Source: an uncultured Collinsella sp. (GTDB lineage Bacteria; Actinomycetota; Coriobacteriia; Coriobacteriales; Coriobacteriaceae). From it: a stretch of 42,400 nucleotides of DNA. The translations under genes and the position numbers were made by a program. Under the pieces are notes generated by a model. It was not told the origin of the DNA. It did not search any database and saw only the letters and a program-made list of their open reading frames with translations. The stretch is from contig UQIH01000021.1 of assembly GCA_900541145.1 (NCBI GenBank), positions 1-42,400 of the forward strand, read 5' to 3'. Below are positions 27,154-35,690 of this stretch, one piece after another (position 1 is the stretch's first letter; every line of letters starts with the position of its first letter).

Positions 27154-27169
27154 AGAACAAGATTGTTCT
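27154..27169. promoter_or_regulatory. Operator-like palindrome upstream of the DUF4867 gene
   Basis: AGAACAAGATTGTTCT has seven-base perfect arms around a GA centre and overlaps the presumed promoter (TAGAAT at 27169-27174). It lies about 40 bp before the ATG at 27209. The spacing GAAC-N6-GTTC differs from the Gram-positive LexA box (N4). A regulator cannot be named. Confidence 0.55.
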
Positions 27170-27208
27170 AGAATGTTCATACTGTCACACAAACGAACAG
27201 GAGCGAAC

Positions 27209-27853
27209 ATGCATATCTACTCTGTCAACGATCCCGAGTTCAAGTCCTATGGCAACGTTTGGGATAACGTTCCGTCCGAGCTTACGTCGCCCGTGCTCGA
27301 GGCACTTGCCTCCACGCCCATCCCCGAGGGCAGCAAGTATGTGGCCTCTGCGCCCGAGCTCGAGGGCGTCAAGGATGCCGACAAGCTTGGCTTTCTCATG
27401 TTTGGTGGTCGTCCCTTCCAGCTTGGCTGGTGCAACGGCCACAACACGCAGCTCAACTGCCTGGAGTATCACCGCGCCAGCGAGTTTAACCTGGGCGCCC
27501 GCGACTTTATCCTGCTCGTGGCGCATCGCTGGGAGATCGAGGACGGCAAGCTCGACACCGCGTGCGTCAAGGCGTTCCGCGTGCCGGCCGGCACGCTTGT
27601 TGAGGTTTTCAACACCACGCTCCACTACACGCCGTGCATGGTCGACGACGGCGGCTTCCAGGTGATGGTGGCGCTGCCCGCCGGCACCAACGGCCCGCGC
27701 CCCGAGGCTGCAGCCGACATGCCTGCCGCCGGTGACGGCTACTGCTACTGGAAGGCCGACAAGTGGGTTCTCTGCCATGCTGACAGCCCCAAGGCAGCCG
27801 AGGGCGGCTACGTAGGCCTCATCGGCAAAAACCTCGACATCACCGTGGACTAG
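27209..27853 (+). CDS. DUF4867 family protein
   Basis: This 214-residue soluble protein is recognisable as DUF4867 by the central block GHNTQLNCLEYHRASEFN (about 74-91), DFILLVAHRWEIEDGKLDT, VKAFRVPAGTLVEVF and TLHYTPC. Its pattern of short beta strands with conserved His and Glu suggests a cupin-like barrel that may bind metal and a sugar or sugar phosphate. Homologues often occur near sugar-utilisation genes; the reaction is unknown. The ATG at 27209 is chosen because aggag precedes it; the frame stays open upstream through the luxS region and reads as non-coding. It is monocistronic, with an operator-like palindrome in front. Confidence 0.82.
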   Translation: MHIYSVNDPEFKSYGNVWDNVPSELTSPVLEALASTPIPEGSKYVASAPELEGVKDADKLGFLMFGGRPFQLGWCNGHNTQLNCLEYHRASEFNLGARDFILLVAHRWEIEDGKLDTACVKAFRVPAGTLVEVFNTTLHYTPCMVDDGGFQVMVALPAGTNGPRPEAAADMPAAGDGYCYWKADKWVLCHADSPKAAEGGYVGLIGKNLDITVD

Positions 27854-27860
27854 CGCATCG

Positions 27861-27907
27861 CCCCAAACCACCACAAAGGTGCCTGTCCCCTTTGCGGTGG
27901 TTTGGGG
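27861..27907. repeat. Palindrome with conserved loop (family R2), copy 1
   Basis: CCCCAAACCACCACAAAGG (27861-27879) and its complement at 27889-27907 (one mismatch) enclose the loop tgcctgtcc. The same stem and loop occur inverted at 41279-41316. It lies ten bases after the DUF4867 stop and could serve as a terminator-like barrier, but there is no U-run. Confidence 0.82.
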
Positions 27908-28022
27908 CGGGCGGATATCGGGAAATGCCAGACGGGGGAGGCTGCCGGGCGCCTTGCCGTCTGCGGATTTTGGGACATGTGGCCCGCTTTTTGAGCCTGC
28001 CTGTCGGTACACTAAAAGCACT

Positions 28023-29906
28023 ATGGGTACCCGCGAGCGACATATCGGCCACGCGGCCGCCCGATCCGCACCCGTGGCGGATCCCAGGGGCGGCAGGCTC
28101 TTCGCCATGCCGCGATTCCTTGTTGGCATAACACATCAGGCGTACCGTCGCCGCGTCTTCGCTATCGCCGGCGCCATCACCGCACTGTTCCTCATGCTTT
28201 TGGCAGTCTTGCCGGCGCTGTTCGCCTTCGACCCCAAACTTTCTAACGCCGTGCCCGCCTATAGCGAGGTGTCCGAAGAGGTCGTGGATGCGCTCGTCCA
28301 TTCGAACTCTCTGCCGTTGCTTGTTGCCGCAATTGCATTTTCGATCTGGGGCGTATCGGTCTATCTGCGCTGTTTGGACTATGTGTTGCGCCGCCGTCTT
28401 GTTGCCATCGCCACCATCTGCGCCCTGTGGATGATCGAAGTCATTCTCAAGTACAAGTCGTTCACGCCGTTCTATGCCACCGTGCTGTGGTACCTGTACT
28501 ACGTGCCCATAACGCTCATTCCGCTGCTCTACCAGTTGTGTGGTCTGCGCCTTGCGGGCCTGGAGCAACACCGCCTGGGTCGCCGCTACTGCGCTGCGCT
28601 GTGGATTATGGCTATCCTGCTTATCGGATTTGTGCTCACCAACGATTTTCACCAGCAGGTCTTCCACTTTGACCGTACAAGCGACACCTGGAGCAACGAT
28701 TACACGTACGGCTGGGGTTATTTCGCCGTCCTCGTGTGGACGGCCTTTAACTTTGTGGCCTTTTTTATCCTGGTGGGTCGGTCCTCGTCCTTTCGCATCC
28801 AACGTTTCTCGGGCACGGCGGCGCTCGTGCTGCTGGGCGGCGCGTTCTTTGCCATCTCATATGCGTTGCGCGTGCCCTGGGCATGGAGGCTCAACTTCTC
28901 GCTCGTCTATTGCGTCTTGTGCGTGGTGGCGATGGAAATCTGTCTCGATTGCGGTGTCGTTCCGTCATATCACGACATCGCCGGCATTTTCGACACCTTG
29001 CCGCTTGACCTCAAAGTTCTAACGCGCGACCTGCAGGAAGTCTATGCCACGCCAGTGTCAAAGCCAATGCCGGTAGGCGTGCGCGAGGAGTTGCGGACCC
29101 AGGCGCACAGCCGCGCCCATGCCTTTGCCGTGGCGTCCGATCCCGATGTGATGCACCGTGCCTTTCCACTGCTGGGCGGATCGGCCCTGCTTGCCCAAGA
29201 CGTGTCGGATCTCAACGAGCTTAACCGTGAACTGGCACATCGTCGTATGGAGCTGCAGCGTCAAAATGAGCTGCTCGCCGCCGACTACGACCTTAAGACG
29301 CACCTGGCAGATCAAGAGGCCGAGACCTTGCTGGTCCAAGACGTGGACCAGGCGCTTGCCCGCGCGCTCGAAGGGATGTACGACCTGCTGGGCTCGCTGC
29401 CGCCGTTGACCGACGAAGCGTCTTCGCACGAGCGTTACCGCATACTGCAGCGCGCCAAGATGCTCGTCGCCTATTGCAAACGCAAGGGGTCGCTCACGTT
29501 GGCACAGCACGGGGAGAGCGGTTTTGACCGCGACCGTATTCAGCTCATCGCCAACGAGCTCGCAAGCGACCTGCGCACCATCGATATCGATTGCGCCTCG
29601 ATTATCGCCATACGGCGCCCGATGCACGCCAGTACGGTAAGCGCCCTGTACGACTGCGTGTATGACTTTGCGTTTTTTGCCTACACCACCGACCATCCGG
29701 CGCTTATGTATCACTTGGGCGACCATGACCGATGCAGTGTCGAGCTGCGCGCCACGCTTTTTTCCAACGATGATGAAGATCTTTCGCAGACGCCCGCTGC
29801 GCAAGAGCTCGAAAGCGCTCTGCAAGGGCGCAACGTGGCATACCGCCTTGAGGGCGAGCCCGGCCAGCTGCGCATGATCGTCTTGATGCCGAGGGCGGGT
29901 GAGTGA
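28023..29906 (+). CDS. 7TM sensor protein with degenerate histidine-kinase-like C-terminus
   Basis: The protein has 627 residues. After a short basic N-terminus there are seven hydrophobic helices (about 42-310), including LTNDFHQQVFHF, typical of the 7TM histidine-kinase N-terminal domain. A coiled coil follows at about 400-450. A region then recalls the dimerisation part of Firmicutes 7TM kinases (RYRILQRAKMLVAYCKRKGSLTL), but without a phospho-acceptor HD/HE motif. The last 130 residues show no N-, G1- or G2-box. It is probably a receptor that works through the next gene, a full kinase starting two bases after its stop. The ATG at 28107 is an alternative start. Confidence 0.78.
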   Translation: MGTRERHIGHAAARSAPVADPRGGRLFAMPRFLVGITHQAYRRRVFAIAGAITALFLMLLAVLPALFAFDPKLSNAVPAYSEVSEEVVDALVHSNSLPLLVAAIAFSIWGVSVYLRCLDYVLRRRLVAIATICALWMIEVILKYKSFTPFYATVLWYLYYVPITLIPLLYQLCGLRLAGLEQHRLGRRYCAALWIMAILLIGFVLTNDFHQQVFHFDRTSDTWSNDYTYGWGYFAVLVWTAFNFVAFFILVGRSSSFRIQRFSGTAALVLLGGAFFAISYALRVPWAWRLNFSLVYCVLCVVAMEICLDCGVVPSYHDIAGIFDTLPLDLKVLTRDLQEVYATPVSKPMPVGVREELRTQAHSRAHAFAVASDPDVMHRAFPLLGGSALLAQDVSDLNELNRELAHRRMELQRQNELLAADYDLKTHLADQEAETLLVQDVDQALARALEGMYDLLGSLPPLTDEASSHERYRILQRAKMLVAYCKRKGSLTLAQHGESGFDRDRIQLIANELASDLRTIDIDCASIIAIRRPMHASTVSALYDCVYDFAFFAYTTDHPALMYHLGDHDRCSVELRATLFSNDDEDLSQTPAAQELESALQGRNVAYRLEGEPGQLRMIVLMPRAGE

Positions 29907-29908
29907 CG

Positions 29909-31402
29909 ATGCGGATTTCGCTCATCCTTCCCCAAATTGTTGCGCTCGATGTTGTCTTTGCCCTGGCTGCGTGTCTGCAGACGATCCACGTCCCGCTCAT
30001 TTCATCGCGCCGCTCGTCCTATAACCGTAAGGTGATTTGCGCCTACGAGGCGAGCCTCGTGGTTCACCTGGTGGTTTCGGCGCTTATCCTGTTCGCGTCG
30101 TCTGGCTCGCATCTGGTGGCGCCGTTTGACGTTTGCGCCAGGGCAATGGGAGGAGCGCTGTGGCTCAATGCCGCGATCTTTGCCTATGGCGTGGTGCTTA
30201 TGGTGCACTATCGTCGCCCCGTCATGCTGGTCGAGCTACTGCTTGTTGTCGCCGTTACACCGCCGGTGGTTTTTGCCATGGGCTCGGCGTGGATCGTTGT
30301 CCTTATCACAGAGGGAGCGTTCTTCCTGTTCCGTTCCATCGCGGCGCTCTTGATGGACGTCCGTAACCGCCAGGAGGATATCACCGCGTTCTCGACGATC
30401 GAAACCATCAACGTGATTCCCGTGGGCATCCTGTATCTGGACCCGAGGGGCCGTCCGCTGCTCATGAACCGCTGCATGCGCAAAAACCTGGTGGAACTTC
30501 ATATGCCAACCGATCTACGCGACATGAGCAGCACATGGAACGACCTGCGCAAACTTAGCATGCAAATGCCCGAAAGCAGCGCTAATCGCGCCCATATCGA
30601 CCTTGATCGCTTTGGTAGGGATCGCGCCGTGGTCGAGATCTCTCCTTCCGAGATTCGTCTGTTCGTGCGTGACTCCGTTACGGTCTCGGGCCGTCCGCTC
30701 GAGCGCGTCGTCGGCTTGGACGTGACGGAATACGCGCACGCCTACGACCGCCTGGCGCAAGCCAACCACCTGCTTGAGCTCGCGGGCCAAGAGCTCCAGG
30801 CCAAGATCGAAGAAGTTAAAAAGGTTGCCGACAATGCGGCCTACCTACGCATGCGTGCCCGCGTTCACGATGTAATCGGGCAGCGCCTGTCCATCCTCCA
30901 TCGCTATTTGGAGGAGGGGCGCCTGGACGATGAGTCGCTCGAGCAGATTGACCCGTTGCTGCGCTCAATCGCCGCCGATTTGCGCAGTGGCGGTGCCGGC
31001 GAGCCTGCAGAGCAGCTGGGTGATATCGTCCATGCTTTTGGTCTGGTGAGTGTGCAGATCGATGTTGAGGGTGTGCTGCCCGAGGACGCGCGTGTCGCCG
31101 CCGCATTTTTGCAGATTATCCGCGAGGCCTCGACCAATGCTACCAAACATGCGCAGGCGCATCGGATCCATGTGCGCCTGTGGCAGGAGGGGACGGATGC
31201 TGACGCCGCCGCGCGCATGACGATTTCTAACGACGGGTCCCCGGCCCCCGTATCGTATCGCGAGGGAACGGGTATCCCTGGTATGAGGCATGTCGCACAG
31301 AATCTGGGCGGCAGCCTGGAAGTCCACACCGCCCCGCCCTTCACGCTTACGGTGTCCATCCCGCTCGCCTCCAACGCCACGGTCCAAAGGAGAAGTTCAT
31401 GA
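29909..31402 (+). CDS. Sensor histidine kinase with multi-TM N-terminus
   Basis: This 497-residue kinase has five or six TM helices (about 8-150), a PAS-like linker (about 160-280, INVIPVGILYLDPRGRPLLMNRCM), a HisKA-like segment with H320 in VHDVIGQRLS, then HATPase_c with N410 in REASTNATKHA, ISNDG and GTGIPGMRHVAQNLGG. All kinase motifs are intact, unlike the preceding partner. A GTG at 29903 is an alternative start overlapping the upstream stop. The response-regulator ATG overlaps its stop by four bases. Confidence 0.9.
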   Translation: MRISLILPQIVALDVVFALAACLQTIHVPLISSRRSSYNRKVICAYEASLVVHLVVSALILFASSGSHLVAPFDVCARAMGGALWLNAAIFAYGVVLMVHYRRPVMLVELLLVVAVTPPVVFAMGSAWIVVLITEGAFFLFRSIAALLMDVRNRQEDITAFSTIETINVIPVGILYLDPRGRPLLMNRCMRKNLVELHMPTDLRDMSSTWNDLRKLSMQMPESSANRAHIDLDRFGRDRAVVEISPSEIRLFVRDSVTVSGRPLERVVGLDVTEYAHAYDRLAQANHLLELAGQELQAKIEEVKKVADNAAYLRMRARVHDVIGQRLSILHRYLEEGRLDDESLEQIDPLLRSIAADLRSGGAGEPAEQLGDIVHAFGLVSVQIDVEGVLPEDARVAAAFLQIIREASTNATKHAQAHRIHVRLWQEGTDADAAARMTISNDGSPAPVSYREGTGIPGMRHVAQNLGGSLEVHTAPPFTLTVSIPLASNATVQRRSS

Positions 31403-32019
31403 TCCGCGTCCTTATAGTTGAAGACCAGGCCATCCTGCGCGAGAGCCTGGCGCGCTCCGTTGGCGACCAGCCCGATATGACCGTTGTTTCCGCCATTGCC
31501 GATGCTTCCGAGGCCTTGGGTGTCGCGCTCAAGGAGCGCCCGGACATGATACTGATGGACGTATGCACCGAGCATGATTCCAACGGCATCGTGGCGGCGG
31601 CGCGCATCAAAGAACAACTGCCCGAGTGCCGCGTCATTATCATGACGGGTATGCCCGAAATTACTTTTGTGGACCAGGCGCGCGAGGCGGGCGTCGACAG
31701 CTTTGTGTACAAGAACGTCGGTATCGACGAGCTATTCGCCGTGATGCGCTCCACGCTGGCGGGTTACTGCACGTTTCCCAAGCCGCCCGAGAGCATCTTC
31801 TCGGGCACGGCGGCCCTCGACGATGTCGAGCTGTCGATCTTGCGCCTTGCCTGCGAGGGTAAGAGCCGCCGCGAGATCGCGGCCGAGCTGTTTATGAGCG
31901 AGGGCACCATCAAACGCCGCATCTCGGAGATTCTCAATAAGACCGGCTACGACAACATCATGCGCCTGGCCGTGCGCGCAGTAACGGAGGGCAGCATCGT
32001 TCCCAACATGGAGCGCTAA
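31399..32019 (+). CDS. NarL/LuxR-family response regulator (second system)
   Basis: This 206-residue regulator has a receiver domain with E8-D9, phospho-acceptor D54 in ILMDV, T83 and K105. The C-terminal helix-turn-helix reads DDVELSILRLACEGKSRREIAAELFMSEGTIKRRISEIL. The usual LTxRE entry is replaced by LDDVELSIL, a common variation in this subgroup. It is coupled to the kinase (ATGA overlap) and followed by a terminator, closing a three-gene signalling operon. No obvious target gene adjoins on the same strand. Confidence 0.92.
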   Translation: MIRVLIVEDQAILRESLARSVGDQPDMTVVSAIADASEALGVALKERPDMILMDVCTEHDSNGIVAAARIKEQLPECRVIIMTGMPEITFVDQAREAGVDSFVYKNVGIDELFAVMRSTLAGYCTFPKPPESIFSGTAALDDVELSILRLACEGKSRREIAAELFMSEGTIKRRISEILNKTGYDNIMRLAVRAVTEGSIVPNMER

Positions 32020-32047
32020 CGCTCGTTACGCATCGGCATAAAGCGGC

Positions 32048-32076
32048 GGGGCCGCAGGATCAACTCCTGCGGCCCC
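32048..32076. terminator. Bidirectional-type hairpin between convergent genes
   Basis: ggggccgcagga (32048-32059) pairs perfectly with tcctgcggcccc (32065-32076), loop five bases, followed by gtctgg. It separates the response regulator from the convergent lipoprotein gene. Confidence 0.75.
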
Positions 32077-32129
32077 GTCTGGCATGTGCGCGGATGTGTC
32101 CGCCAATCCGCGGCTGATGTTACGTGCCG

Positions 32130-32972
32130 CTACGCGATGGTCGCGGTGTAGGAGGCGACGTCCTCATAGGAATCGGTCAGGTAGGCGTCGATGCCGATGG
32201 TCGTATTGACGAGGTCGTCAAGGCTGTCAAGCTCGCCGCTCGAGAACGTGAATTCCTCGGTGGCGTTGGTGCCGGGCATCAGGTGAGCCGAGAACCAGGG
32301 TTCCTTCATGGTGCCGTTGACGTTGGTCTTGCCGGAAGGAGCGTAGAAGGTCAGGTCCTTGTCGCTCTTGTTGGTGATGTTGACGACAAATCCGATGTCG
32401 CCCCAGTCGTCCTTGAACTTCTCGGTAATGGTGATGGTGCACAGGTCGTCATCGGCGACGGTGACGGCGGGGGAGATTTCGATGCTCTGGACGTCGTCGT
32501 CTTCGACGGCCTCATCGATCTCTTCTTCCTTCTCGGCGTTCTCGCGATCCTTCTTCACCGTACCGGACAGATCCTTGTCGGACTTCGTAAAGATAATCTT
32601 GTCGCCTTCCACCTCGAGGACGAGCTTGTCGTCCTTGAGCTTCAGGTCGTGCGACTCATCTTCGGCGGTAATCGTTACGGTGGTGGCGTCCTTGGCCTCC
32701 CATTTCAGGTCCGCGACCTCAAGGAACATGTCGAGGACACCCGTGCCGTCTTCGTCGAGGATCAGGATACAGTTGAGGCCCCACTCCTTGAGCATATCCA
32801 TGTACTCATCGGTGAGCTCTTCGCCGTCCAAGGTTCCACCCGAGTACTGCCAGCTGCCGACGAAGTTGGCCTTGGGGTCCTTGCCGCCGCCGCTGCAGCC
32901 CGTCAGGGCAAAGGCGAGCGCCAGGACGCATGTCAGGAATGCGAGTACGGACTTTTTGAACGTTGTCTTCAT
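32130..32972 (-). CDS. Lipoprotein of unknown function
   Basis: This 280-residue secreted protein starts with a lipoprotein signal peptide: KKS, then a hydrophobic core, then the lipobox LTGC with Cys26, so it is anchored on the outer face of the membrane. The mature part has two beta-rich units. One, at about 35-130, resembles a lipocalin/DUF-type 'GSWQYSGGTLDGEELTDEYM' module. The other, at about 165-275, is an immunoglobulin-like fold (FVVNITNKSDKDLTFYAPSG). An acidic linker (140-165) joins them. A strong GGAGGA site precedes the ATG. I do not recognise a function. It lies at the end of the minus-strand cluster of zinc-ribbon genes but has its own spacing of 80 bp. Confidence 0.85.
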   Translation of the reverse strand: MKTTFKKSVLAFLTCVLALAFALTGCSGGGKDPKANFVGSWQYSGGTLDGEELTDEYMDMLKEWGLNCILILDEDGTGVLDMFLEVADLKWEAKDATTVTITAEDESHDLKLKDDKLVLEVEGDKIIFTKSDKDLSGTVKKDRENAEKEEEIDEAVEDDDVQSIEISPAVTVADDDLCTITITEKFKDDWGDIGFVVNITNKSDKDLTFYAPSGKTNVNGTMKEPWFSAHLMPGTNATEEFTFSSGELDSLDDLVNTTIGIDAYLTDSYEDVASYTATIA

Positions 32973-33053
32973 GGTGTCCTCCTTTATCGAACGAAACCCA
33001 TAGAAGCAAATGCGGGGGGTGGCGGAACCCCCGCCAATTACCAGATAAAGGGG

Positions 33054-34295
33054 TTAGGGCCGGGGTGTTCCGCAGTTGCTGCAGAACTTGCCGCCGTTTT
33101 CGCTACCGCAGTTGGGGCAGAACCACTTGGTCGGTGCCGGGGCGGGTGCGGGACTGCCGCACTCGGGGCAGAACTTGCCGGTGTTGGTGGCACCGCAACT
33201 GCAGGTCCACGTGCCGGCCGCAGGGGCAGCGGCGGAAGCCGGTGCCGGGGCGGGAGCCGGAGCCGGCTGCGGGGCAGTCTGCTGCTGTGCCTGTCCGGCG
33301 GCGAACAGCTGGCTGGCATTCATGCCGCCCATGCCACCTGCCATGCCCATGCCCATAAAGCCTGCCATCGCGCCGTTGGGGTTGGCGGCTGCTGCGCGCA
33401 TCGCATCGCTCTGAGCGCTGGCGATGTTGGCGGCTGCCATGGTGGGATCGCGCATGACCGCGGCCTTCTGCAGGTCCTTGATCATTTGCTCGTCCTCTTG
33501 CGAGGCGGCGATGGAGTTGACGCCAAAGCTCACGATCTCGACGCCGCGCAGGTCGCGCCAGTCGGCCGAGAGGACCTCGTTGAGCGCGCGGGCGAGCTCG
33601 GTGGTGTGGCCGGGAATGGCGCTGTAGCGGATGCCCATCTCCGAGATCTTGGCAAAGGCGGGCTGCAGAGCGGTGAGCAGCTCGGACTTAAGCTGGCTGT
33701 CGATCTTATCGCGCGTGTAGCTATCAGTCACGTTGCCGCACACGTTGGTGTAGAACAGCAGCGGGTTGGTGATGCGGTACGAATACTCGCCGTTGCAGCG
33801 AACGGAGATGTCGACATCCAGACCGATATTGTTATCGACCACGCGGAAAGGCACGGGCGAGGCGGTGCCGTACTTGTTACCGATGATCTCCTTGGTGTTG
33901 ATGAAGTAGACGCGCTGGTCCTTGCCTGCGTCGCCGCCAAAGGTAAAGCGGCTGCCGATATTGGCGAACGTCTCCTTGATGGAGTCGCCCAGATTGCCGC
34001 TAAAGACGCTCGGCTCGCTGCCGGTGTCAAAGACAAACTCGCCAGGCTCCAGCGCGACCTCGATAATCTTGCCGTTTTGCACCACGAGCATGCCCTGGCC
34101 GTCGTTGACGGCGATGACGGAACCGTTGGAGATAACGTTGTCCTCGCCGCGCGTGTTGGAGCTGCGGCCGCCGGTGCGCTTGCTGCCCTTGCAGGCCAAG
34201 ACATCAGCGGGCATCGATTCGCAATAGATAAATTCCTTCCACTGGTCGGCCATGACGCCGCCGGCAGCGCCCAATCCGGCTTTCAAGAGTCCCAT
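33054..34295 (-). CDS. SPFH-domain protein with two C-terminal zinc ribbons
   Basis: The protein has 413 residues. An N-terminal SPFH/YdjI-type domain ('virion core' family) covers about 10-260 (QWKEFIYCESMPADVLACKG, then DTGSEPSVFSGNLGDSIKE...). A helical region lies at 260-300, followed by a Gly/Met-rich linker (NGAMAGFMGMGMAGGMGG) and an Ala/Pro repeat at about 340-365. Two four-cysteine ribbons complete it: CSCGATNTGKFCPECG and CPNCGSENGGKFCSNC. SPFH proteins form membrane-associated rings and microdomains. In Bacillus, YdjI and the zinc-ribbon partner YdjH respond to envelope stress; a similar role here is inference. It is followed upstream by two more zinc-ribbon genes in the same direction. 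Confidence 0.88.
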   Translation of the reverse strand: MGLLKAGLGAAGGVMADQWKEFIYCESMPADVLACKGSKRTGGRSSNTRGEDNVISNGSVIAVNDGQGMLVVQNGKIIEVALEPGEFVFDTGSEPSVFSGNLGDSIKETFANIGSRFTFGGDAGKDQRVYFINTKEIIGNKYGTASPVPFRVVDNNIGLDVDISVRCNGEYSYRITNPLLFYTNVCGNVTDSYTRDKIDSQLKSELLTALQPAFAKISEMGIRYSAIPGHTTELARALNEVLSADWRDLRGVEIVSFGVNSIAASQEDEQMIKDLQKAAVMRDPTMAAANIASAQSDAMRAAAANPNGAMAGFMGMGMAGGMGGMNASQLFAAGQAQQQTAPQPAPAPAPAPASAAAPAAGTWTCSCGATNTGKFCPECGSPAPAPAPTKWFCPNCGSENGGKFCSNCGTPRP

Positions 34296-34343
34296 GGTGA
34301 TCTTCCTTTCTCGTCAAAGGCCGGGTGGTATTGGTCAGAATGG

Positions 34344-35666
34344 CTAATCGTCCTTGTTGTCCTTCATGACAACGGTGGTCTCGGTGTGGCTGAAGGTGTC
34401 GTGCTTCTCGGTCAGGTCGAGCTCGCCACAATACTCATCGGCATGGGTTGCTTCGTTGGCCGTCTTGAGCTGGCCTACCAGTAGCACGTCTCCGATAATC
34501 ACGATGATCAGCGGCGCGATGACGTTGATGAGGATGCCCTCGATATCAAAGGTGAGGTAATCCGGATCGAAGGCGTATTCCCCCATAAAGAGAATCTGGG
34601 AGAGGATAAATCCGATCACGAAGAACAGCACCGAGGCGATGGCGAGCTTGGGCTTGGAGCAGGGGAGCTCGCCGACCAAGCGGCCGGTCTGGCCGTTCAT
34701 GGCAAACAGGTAGCTCTTGCCGTTCCACGAGGTGGAGAGCATCCAGACGGGGAACAGGGCGTAGTCGCTGTCTTCCCAGGTGTAGTCGAGCTGCTTGCTT
34801 TCGACCGTGGCATCGTCGTATTCGTCGACGACGGTCTCGCGCAGGGCCGAGATCGTGCTTTCTTCCATACGGCGCTCGGCGCGCGCCTTGCAGGTCTCGC
34901 AGTCCTCGTCGTAACGGTTGGCGATGTAGCCGGGCATATATGCGACCGAGAACGGACGCAGTGCGTCGTAGTCAAACGGCTCGATGGCGTCCATGTGGCC
35001 GTCGGGCATCTTGGACGATCCGTCGACGGGCACGCGCTTAAACGAGATATTGCCCTTGCGATAGGCATCGTAGTGGTCGGTGGTCGTGACGGTGCGGTCG
35101 GATTCCTCGGTCACGGTCTCGTTGGTCGCGTCAAAGTACACTTCGCCGTCAACGCGGGCGCCGTAGAGCCAAAACGGCACGTAGACACCTTGGACCTCGT
35201 CGATGTGGTTGCCGGTGACAAAGCTCTTGGGCAGCAAGATCTTGCCCTTGTAGTGTTCCTTGAGTGCGGCCGTGACGTCATCGCGCCCGAGCTTAAACGG
35301 AATCACTAGGTCGGGCGAGAAGTCGCCCGAGAGCTGACCGGGCGCCACGGCGGAGTTGCCGCAGTACGGGCAGGTGGTGACGGCGACGGTGCCGTCGGAC
35401 ACGAGCTCGGCGCCGCATGACGAGCAGATGTAGCCGGCGTTTTGGGCGAGCTCCTGCACCGCGTCGTCGGCGACGGGCTTGGGCGTTGCGGCTGCCGTAT
35501 CGGCTTTGGCGTCGGCCTTGTCCTGGCGCTCGCGATAGAGGGCCTCGACTTCTTCGACTTCAAAGCGCGAGTCACAGTAGTCGCAGACGAGCTTTTGCTC
35601 GGCGCTTGCAAAATGCAAGGGGCCACCGCAGGCAGGGCACTGATAGTTAACGCTCTCGAAGGCCAT
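34344..35666 (-). CDS. Zinc-ribbon (TFIIB-like) membrane protein
   Basis: The protein has 440 residues. An N-terminal ribbon (CPACGG...CDYC, residues 10-33) is followed by an acidic/Ala linker and a second ribbon (CSSCGAEL...CPYCGNS, about 81-106). A conserved beta-rich domain lies at 110-330 (LVIPFKLGRDDVTAALKEHYKGKILLPKSF, VYVPFWLYGARV, YMPGYIANRYD, ALFPVWMLSTSWNGKSYLFAMNGQTGRLVG). Two TM helices lie at about 345-370 and 390-410, with a short tail. Homologues are generally annotated as 'TFIIB-type zinc ribbon-containing protein'. It lies between the SPFH gene and the DUF4428-type gene with short gaps, so the three probably form one operon and one membrane-associated complex. Confidence 0.86.
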   Translation of the reverse strand: MAFESVNYQCPACGGPLHFASAEQKLVCDYCDSRFEVEEVEALYRERQDKADAKADTAAATPKPVADDAVQELAQNAGYICSSCGAELVSDGTVAVTTCPYCGNSAVAPGQLSGDFSPDLVIPFKLGRDDVTAALKEHYKGKILLPKSFVTGNHIDEVQGVYVPFWLYGARVDGEVYFDATNETVTEESDRTVTTTDHYDAYRKGNISFKRVPVDGSSKMPDGHMDAIEPFDYDALRPFSVAYMPGYIANRYDEDCETCKARAERRMEESTISALRETVVDEYDDATVESKQLDYTWEDSDYALFPVWMLSTSWNGKSYLFAMNGQTGRLVGELPCSKPKLAIASVLFFVIGFILSQILFMGEYAFDPDYLTFDIEGILINVIAPLIIVIIGDVLLVGQLKTANEATHADEYCGELDLTEKHDTFSHTETTVVMKDNKDD

Positions 35667-35690
35667 GATCGGTCCTTTCGCTGCCGGAGG

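Noticed and set aside
27154..27169. LexA (SOS) box before the DUF4867 gene
   Set aside because: The GAAC and GTTC halves are six bases apart, not four.
32124..34484. Very long open frame on the plus strand, opposite the lipoprotein and SPFH genes
   Set aside because: It is antisense to two well-supported genes with signal peptide, SPFH and zinc-ribbon motifs. High GC content keeps antisense frames open.
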